Shown: positions 23,364 through 27,200 of the stretch, piece after piece
Position numbering within the stretch: position 1 is the first letter of the stretch
Layout of the letters: every line of letters begins with the position of its first letter
From: Candidatus Nanopelagicales bacterium
GTDB taxonomy: Bacteria > Actinomycetota > Actinomycetes > Nanopelagicales > Nanopelagicaceae
Length of the DNA: 27,200 nucleotides
NCBI GenBank assembly: GCA_030832365.1
Contig: JAURJF010000003.1
Span: 1-27,200 of the forward strand
Reading direction: 5' to 3'
Position numbers and translations under genes: made by a program
The notes under the pieces: generated by a model
The model's input: the letters and a program-made list of their open reading frames with translations, nothing else
Told to the model about the DNA's origin: nothing
Databases searched by the model: none

Positions 23364-24665
23364 CTACTCCTCGGGCTCAATTTCTGCCTCAGCAGGGGGC
23401 AAGGCCAGAGGCTCACTTTCAGAGAGGCTCTCAGCAATGGCGTTGGCGCACTTTTCTATCTGCCACTCTCTTGCCCCATTAAGCCTTAACTGCGTTTCGA
23501 CTCTTGATAGTAGAGCAGGGCTCATTTTATGGAGCTGCTCGTTTGCTTGATCAAAGCAGATCTTTCTTACCAACTCAGGGCCGATGAGATTTTCTAAGGG
23601 GATATTTAGCTCGACTGCAATTTCATTTAGCTTAGCTTTGGCATGGCTTAAGTGAGCATAGGCGATAGGAAACTTTACCTTCCAGATCTTTACTGGCGGA
23701 AGAGAATCACTCTTGCTTCGAAGTTCTGGCCACCTCTCTTGCTCTAGAGATTGAGCTGCAAGAAATGTCTCTAGCCAGGTGTCGATATAGCTCTTTTGGA
23801 TCTCATTTCTAATTCGCACTTTCGCTTCACTAAGTTTCATAAATTCTTCTTTACTTTTTACATTTGATTTAGCTAGCGCAATTATTACTGCATCTGATAG
23901 AAGTCGTCCTGGGGCTAGATCAATTGAGGATGCAATCTCATCACGTACCTGCCAGAGCTGCCGAATAATTGCTAGCTGATATCGAGATTTAATCTCATGC
24001 ATTCCAGAGGTCTTTCTCCAAGGCTCCTTTCTCTTTTGAGGGGGAGGGCTAGTTAATATCGCGGCAAAATCTTGCATCGCCCATTTTAATTTGCCTTGCG
24101 CAATAAGAAGCTCTGCTACTTTATCTCTCAGATCTATAAGTAGCGCCACATCAAGAGCTGCATAATCAAGCCACTCCTGCTTTAGTGGTCGAATCGACCA
24201 ATCAACCGCAGAGTGCTCTTTAGCAAGTGAGATTTGCAAGAGGCTCTCAACTAAATGACCAAGACCTACTCTTGGACACCCTGCAATTCTTGCTCCTAAT
24301 TCAGTATCAAATAGCTCTTTTGGATCTATGCCCCAATCGCGAAGACAGGGCAGATCTTGGGTGCTGGCATGGATAATTACCTCTTCGCCTCTAATGACTT
24401 CATTTAATTGGCCAATTAGAGGGCTTTGGTTAAATTGGATCGGATCAATTAGATGCAGGCCGCCGCCTCTTCGATATATCTGTATTAGATAAGCCTTTGA
24501 GCTATAGCGAAATCCTGAGGCGCGCTCAGCATCGATAGCAATTGGACCGTGGCCTGATTTAAGCTCGCTTATCGCCCCAGCAAACTTATCCTCAGTTGTG
24601 ATTAGCTCTGGAGTTCCTTGTTCGGGAACCTTTAGGGCGCGAAGATTTGTTTCATTCTCACTCAC
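23364..24665 (-). CDS. rnd: Ribonuclease D
   Basis: A 433-residue 3'-5' exoribonuclease that trims stable RNA precursors. The DEDDy exonuclease domain has motif I AIDAERA (Asp45, Glu47), motif II HASTQDLPCL (Asp104) and motif III WLDYAALDVALL (Tyr168, Asp172). An HRDC domain follows around residues 215-300, and a further helical region rich in Glu ends the protein. The start is GTG, six bases after the DUF3000 stop, with no Shine-Dalgarno sequence, so coupling is likely. The DUF3000-rnd pair is widespread in Actinobacteria (Rv2680-Rv2681). Confidence 0.95.
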   Translation of the reverse strand: MSENETNLRALKVPEQGTPELITTEDKFAGAISELKSGHGPIAIDAERASGFRYSSKAYLIQIYRRGGGLHLIDPIQFNQSPLIGQLNEVIRGEEVIIHASTQDLPCLRDWGIDPKELFDTELGARIAGCPRVGLGHLVESLLQISLAKEHSAVDWSIRPLKQEWLDYAALDVALLIDLRDKVAELLIAQGKLKWAMQDFAAILTSPPPQKRKEPWRKTSGMHEIKSRYQLAIIRQLWQVRDEIASSIDLAPGRLLSDAVIIALAKSNVKSKEEFMKLSEAKVRIRNEIQKSYIDTWLETFLAAQSLEQERWPELRSKSDSLPPVKIWKVKFPIAYAHLSHAKAKLNEIAVELNIPLENLIGPELVRKICFDQANEQLHKMSPALLSRVETQLRLNGAREWQIEKCANAIAESLSESEPLALPPAEAEIEPEE

Positions 24666-24671
24666 AGTTTA

Positions 24672-25238
24672 TTAACGCTTTTGCGGAAGTGAGGCTACGC
24701 CCTCAGGAAGGGGAGCAAGGCCTGCAGCGCTTGCCATTAACTCAAGCCAGGCATGGACATGGCTCATCAACTCCTCCGGATTATCTGCAGTCCATGAAGC
24801 TCGAATCTCTATCTCAGATGATTCATCATGCGATGAGAGTTCCCCAAATGATGCGCTTGCAACTCTAGTAACTGTCCCGCTGGGCTGGCTATATTTTGCA
24901 CCACTATTTTTTAGCGCGTCAATAAACCAAGACCAGCCAACATCAGGCAACATTGGATCTGATTGAATCTCAATATCAAGGGCTGAGCGAACAAAGGTTA
25001 CGCAGCGAAAAGTTCCATCCCAAGATTCTTGTCCATCTGGATCATGAAGGAGAACGAATCTGCCAGTTGCGATGTCATCTTCGCTTTCAAGATCAAGTGC
25101 TAGATCGGCGGTGATAGCAAAGGCATAGGGGGCAAGTTTTTGCGGCGCAGGTATTTCAGAGATGGAGATTTCAGGGCGCGCCTTAATGGCTTTTATATCT
25201 TCGATAAAAGTATCGAAGTTGCCATTCGCCTCTTTCAT
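24672..25238 (-). CDS. DUF3000 family protein
   Basis: A 188-residue soluble protein of an actinobacterial family with no assigned function. Diagnostic stretches are KARPEISISEIPAPQKLAPY, RFVLLHDPDGQESWDGTFRC and DPMLPDVGWSWFIDAL. I choose ATG 25238 over the TTG at 25256, because TACCCT lies exactly seven bases before it. Its stable linkage to rnd suggests a role connected with RNA processing, but that is only inference from neighbourhood. It diverges from the EamA transporter gene. Confidence 0.9.
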   Translation of the reverse strand: MKEANGNFDTFIEDIKAIKARPEISISEIPAPQKLAPYAFAITADLALDLESEDDIATGRFVLLHDPDGQESWDGTFRCVTFVRSALDIEIQSDPMLPDVGWSWFIDALKNSGAKYSQPSGTVTRVASASFGELSSHDESSEIEIRASWTADNPEELMSHVHAWLELMASAAGLAPLPEGVASLPQKR

Positions 25239-25251
25239 AAGGATAAGGGTA
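25239..25251 (-). promoter_or_regulatory. Leaderless promoter -10 of the DUF3000-rnd operon
   Basis: Minus-strand TACCCT (plus coordinates 25246-25251) seven bases before the ATG at 25238. It faces away from the EamA promoter 48 bases further along. Confidence 0.5.
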
Positions 25252-25299
25252 GGCAAGAGTTAAATGAGTCAGCGGGAGGCGCGAGGGCCTATGAGGCGA

Positions 25300-25311
25300 T
25301 AACCTTGATTA
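25300..25311 (+). promoter_or_regulatory. Leaderless promoter -10 of the EamA transporter gene
   Basis: TAACCT (25300-25305) six bases before the ATG; no Shine-Dalgarno sequence. Confidence 0.55.
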
Positions 25312-26151
25312 ATGGGCTCATTACTTGCGCTAGCTTCCAGTCTGCTCTGGGGAACTGCGGATTACTTAGCCGGAAACCTCTCGAAGCGCTATAAAGCTAT
25401 CGCTGTCACAGCGATTTCACAGATATTTGGACTTATCTTTGGCCTCTTAGTAATTCTCTTCTTTGCAGATTTTATAAGACCTAATCTTTCGATGAGTGGC
25501 TACTTCATTCCGGGAGTTATTGCTGGCATCGCTGGATTTATTGGCCTGATTGCTTTTTATACTGGTCTTGCTACAGGTCGTATGGGAGTTGTTTCACCAA
25601 TTAGCTCGCTCTCAGTTCTAATCCCATTGTTTTTTGCTCTTGCAAGAGGTGAGCGACCTACCTCTCTTGAGTTGATAGGAATATCAATTGCCATTACTGG
25701 AGCATTTATGGCAAGCGGACCTGAGATAAGAAATGGTCTGCCAATTAAGCCTCTCTTGCTAGCAGTGGTTGCTGCCATCGGTTTTGGAACTGCCTTAACA
25801 TTTATTGCAATTGGCTCTGAGACTGACTCTCTCCACACTATGACCTCGATGCGAGTTGCTTCAGTATCAATCTGCATCTTACTAGCTATTAGATATCGAA
25901 GCCTTGGCGGCATTCCAAGGCGAGAATTTCCACTATTAATATTTATTGGCGTTGCAGATTTTCTAGCAAACTTTCTTCTTGGGGTAGCAACTACTAAAGG
26001 CTTAGTCTCTATCGCTATGGTTCTAGGTTCACTATTTCCAATAGTGACTATTCTTTTAGCTTATAAATTCCTCAATGAGAGATTGGCTAATGTTCAGTAT
26101 CTGGGAATTGCTTTTGCGCTAAGTGGAGTACTTTTAATCGCTGCTTTCTAA
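25312..26151 (+). CDS. EamA/DMT-superfamily transporter
   Basis: A 279-residue membrane protein with ten hydrophobic helices in two five-helix halves. The N-terminal half starts MGSLLALASSLLWGTADYLAG, typical of EamA domains, and the second half ends in YLGIAFALSGVLLIAAF after an LNERL motif. Members export or import metabolites such as amino acids or nucleosides; the substrate here cannot be inferred. The gene appears monocistronic, and its last 18 bases overlap the end of the convergent reductase gene (26134-26151). Confidence 0.9.
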   Translation: MGSLLALASSLLWGTADYLAGNLSKRYKAIAVTAISQIFGLIFGLLVILFFADFIRPNLSMSGYFIPGVIAGIAGFIGLIAFYTGLATGRMGVVSPISSLSVLIPLFFALARGERPTSLELIGISIAITGAFMASGPEIRNGLPIKPLLLAVVAAIGFGTALTFIAIGSETDSLHTMTSMRVASVSICILLAIRYRSLGGIPRREFPLLIFIGVADFLANFLLGVATTKGLVSIAMVLGSLFPIVTILLAYKFLNERLANVQYLGIAFALSGVLLIAAF

Positions 26152-26655
26152 CTTAACTCTCCAGCTTTCAAAGCTAGCGCCATCAATAATCTCGATAGAT
26201 CGCCTCTCGTAGTTCTTAAGTAATTGGCTCTCATCAAAGAAGTGGCCATCACCATCTTGATTAACTCTGGTGATATAGAGAAGATCGATAAGGCTCTGGG
26301 TAATTAAGCTTGAGATGAAATTAACCCCGCCCTCTATCAATACTGGGCAGCCCTGCTCTAAAAGAGCGCGTTTAATTAGCCAGGCTGGCTCTTGATTAAA
26401 GATAAATTGGCTATCGCTTCCACCTTCGCTAAGTGTGCGCGATGAGATATAGAGCGGAAGGCTTAATTTAGAGTAGGGCTCATTTCTATAACTTTGGCCG
26501 CCAATTAATATCGCCTTAGCTCGCGTGCGAATCTGGTGGAATCTAATTCGATCACTTTCTGGGCTTAAGGCCCTTGAGCTACCGCCAAGGCTGGTCGCCA
26601 GATTCCTTGCAAGCAGGATATTTGCCATAACTTTAACCTCAGGGACCTGCTTCAT
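26134..26655 (-). CDS. RibD C-terminal / dihydrofolate-reductase-like protein
   Basis: A 173-residue protein matching only the reductase half of RibD (pyrimidine reductase fold). It shows the NADPH-binding patterns LSPESDRIRFHQIRTRAKAILIGGQSYRNEP and PVLIEGGVNFISSLI. The deaminase half is absent. The M. tuberculosis protein Rv2671 in the equivalent neighbourhood is annotated RibD yet can act as an alternative dihydrofolate reductase, so function is open between riboflavin synthesis and folate reduction. I place the start at ATG 26655, seven bases after TAGCGT on the minus strand; a TTG at 26676 or an ATG at 26625 are alternatives. Confidence 0.82.
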   Translation of the reverse strand: MKQVPEVKVMANILLARNLATSLGGSSRALSPESDRIRFHQIRTRAKAILIGGQSYRNEPYSKLSLPLYISSRTLSEGGSDSQFIFNQEPAWLIKRALLEQGCPVLIEGGVNFISSLITQSLIDLLYITRVNQDGDGHFFDESQLLKNYERRSIEIIDGASFESWRVKLESSD

Positions 26656-26668
26656 AAGTAGCACGCTA
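26656..26668 (-). promoter_or_regulatory. Leaderless promoter -10 of the RibD-like gene
   Basis: Minus-strand TAGCGT (plus coordinates 26663-26668) seven bases before the ATG at 26655. It diverges from the TATCGT element at 26700-26705, and the expected -35 regions of the two promoters overlap. Confidence 0.45.
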
Positions 26669-26699
26669 CCGCCCAAGAGATGATGTCAGTGCCGCTCTC

Positions 26700-26712
26700 T
26701 ATCGTTGTCTTC
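26700..26712 (+). promoter_or_regulatory. Leaderless promoter -10 of the four-cysteine small protein gene
   Basis: TATCGT (26700-26705) seven bases before ATG 26713. This spacing is the main reason for preferring that start over the in-frame ATG at 26680. Confidence 0.5.
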
Positions 26713-26946
26713 ATGATTATTGATTGCGATAGTTGCATCATGCGAGATATCGCATGTAAAGATTGCGTAGTTTCCGTCCTAATCTCCGCCCCCAATAATG
26801 AGAGCCATGAGCCCTCAGAGCTTGGTCTTGAGGAGGCGCGAGTAATTGATCTTCTCTCCTCGCGGGGAATGATTCCCCCTCTTCGCTACGCTCAAAACGA
26901 GGGAGAAAGTGATAATTCACAGGCAAATCAAGCCCTTTCAGGTTGA
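26713..26946 (+). CDS. Small conserved actinobacterial four-cysteine protein, function unknown
   Basis: A 77-residue protein starting MIIDCDSCIMRDIACKDCVV. The four cysteines form CX2CX6CX2C (residues 5, 8, 15, 18), compatible with a zinc or iron-sulfur site. The C-terminal half has a helix EEARVIDLLSSRGMIPPLRY, then a polar tail. I recognise the pattern as a short actinobacterial hypothetical with the same CxxC spacing and a LxxxGxxPPLR ending, usually next to secreted NlpC/P60-type genes as here. Starting at 26680 would add eleven hydrophobic residues; homologue-like N-termini and promoter spacing favour 26713. Confidence 0.8.
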   Translation: MIIDCDSCIMRDIACKDCVVSVLISAPNNESHEPSELGLEEARVIDLLSSRGMIPPLRYAQNEGESDNSQANQALSG

Positions 26947-26966
26947 GTTGGTCTGACTTTCGCAGT

Positions 26967-26978
26967 TAGCCTAACGCG
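26967..26978 (+). promoter_or_regulatory. Leaderless promoter -10 of the secreted coiled-coil protein gene
   Basis: TAGCCT (26967-26972) six bases before the ATG. It lies inside the perfect 11-bp palindrome GTTAGCCTAAC (26965-26975), identical to the core of the DtxR/IdeR box but without the box's outer bases. Confidence 0.5.
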
Positions 26979-27200
26979 ATGAAATTTTCTCTCAGATGGC
27001 TAACGCCTCTCTTGGCTCTAGTTTTAGCTATCACACTTCTTCCAGCATCAAGCGCTGCCCCAAGCGCAAACTTAGTTGCAGTTAAGGCTGAGGTTGAACG
27101 CCTTCAAGAAGATGCCGCTGAAGCCGGGGAGAATGCCCAAGCTGCCAAGATTCAATTAGCTAGGCTTAAATCTCAATTAGAGTCGGTGCGTCAAGCTGCC
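26979..27200 (+). CDS. Secreted coiled-coil protein, probably NlpC/P60 peptidoglycan hydrolase (partial)
   Basis: The first 74 residues of a gene that runs off the window. The start shows a Sec signal peptide: basic MKFSLRW, a hydrophobic core of about 14 residues, and a likely cleavage after PASSAAP or nearby. Then follows a heptad-like charged helix (VKAEVERLQEDAAEAGENA and AKIQLARLKSQLESV). This architecture, next to the four-cysteine protein, is that of actinobacterial RipA/RipC-type cell-wall hydrolases, in which the coiled coil precedes a C-terminal NlpC/P60 domain. The catalytic domain is outside the window, so the enzymatic call is inference. Confidence 0.75.
   Translation, partial: MKFSLRWLTPLLALVLAITLLPASSAAPSANLVAVKAEVERLQEDAAEAGENAQAAKIQLARLKSQLESVRQAA

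Noticed and set aside
26738..26926. 62-codon minus-strand frame opposite the four-cysteine gene
   Set aside because: The plus strand encodes a recognisable protein with a well-placed promoter; the antisense frame has no recognisable features.
1..27200. CRISPR arrays, insertion sequences, prophage genes, toxin-antitoxin pairs and rRNA genes
   Set aside because: Looked for on both strands. No regularly spaced repeats, transposase-like or integrase-like proteins, or RNA genes were found; the only tandem repeat is the rpsP tail.

Overview
The window is a compact, gene-dense piece of an actinobacterial chromosome. Three things point to this: (1) gene order of the smc-ftsY-amt-glnB-ffh-rpsP-khpA-rimM-trmD type, (2) actinobacteria-typical families of unknown function (DUF4193, DUF3093, DUF3159, DUF3000), and (3) a block resembling the Mycobacterium tuberculosis Rv2671-Rv2699c neighbourhood (RibD-like reductase, DUF3000, RNase D, dxs, TrmA-type methylase, paired TrkA proteins, dut, DUF3093, DUF4193). 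Base composition looks modest in G+C for the phylum, intergenic gaps are short, and no mobile elements are seen. A streamlined aquatic lineage such as the freshwater acI/Nanopelagicales group fits, but that placement is inference.

Layout. 1-1073: the 3' end of smc and a short ftsY. 1232-2865: ammonium transporter and PII protein, closed by a clear intrinsic terminator. 2968-6598: ffh, then the rpsP-khpA-rimM-trmD translation/tRNA-modification operon, in which S16 carries a three-unit repeat tail. 6736-9152: DUF4193, a convergent DUF3093 gene, then an overlapping thioesterase-dut-DUF3159 operon. 9149-10473 (minus): two TrkA-type K+ uptake regulators. 10575-16400: a TrmA/RlmD-type RNA methylase, aconitase and dxs. 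16339-19646 (minus): fadA-fadB beta-oxidation pair. 19656-23304 (minus): a three-gene Fe3+-type ABC importer. 23364-25238 (minus): DUF3000 and RNase D. 25312-27200: an EamA transporter, a RibD-like reductase (minus), a small four-cysteine protein, and the start of a secreted coiled-coil protein that is probably a peptidoglycan hydrolase.

How it works together: most genes are housekeeping (co-translational targeting by Ffh/FtsY, nitrogen uptake, ribosome maturation, nucleotide sanitation, TCA cycle, isoprenoids, fatty acid oxidation, iron uptake, RNA decay). I see no defence island, phage, CRISPR array or biosynthetic cluster, and no stretch over 300 bp lacks a gene.

The most striking non-coding signal is at the front of transcription units. 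Twelve first genes have a TANNNT hexamer exactly 6 or 7 nt before the start codon and no Shine-Dalgarno sequence, the signature of leaderless transcription. This signal also corrects several start codons. Other points of interest are a perfect palindrome overlapping the promoter of the iron transporter operon, the exact 54-bp repeats ending rpsP, the absence of glnD next to glnB and of rplS next to trmD, and a 62-bp tail-to-tail overlap of dxs and fadB.
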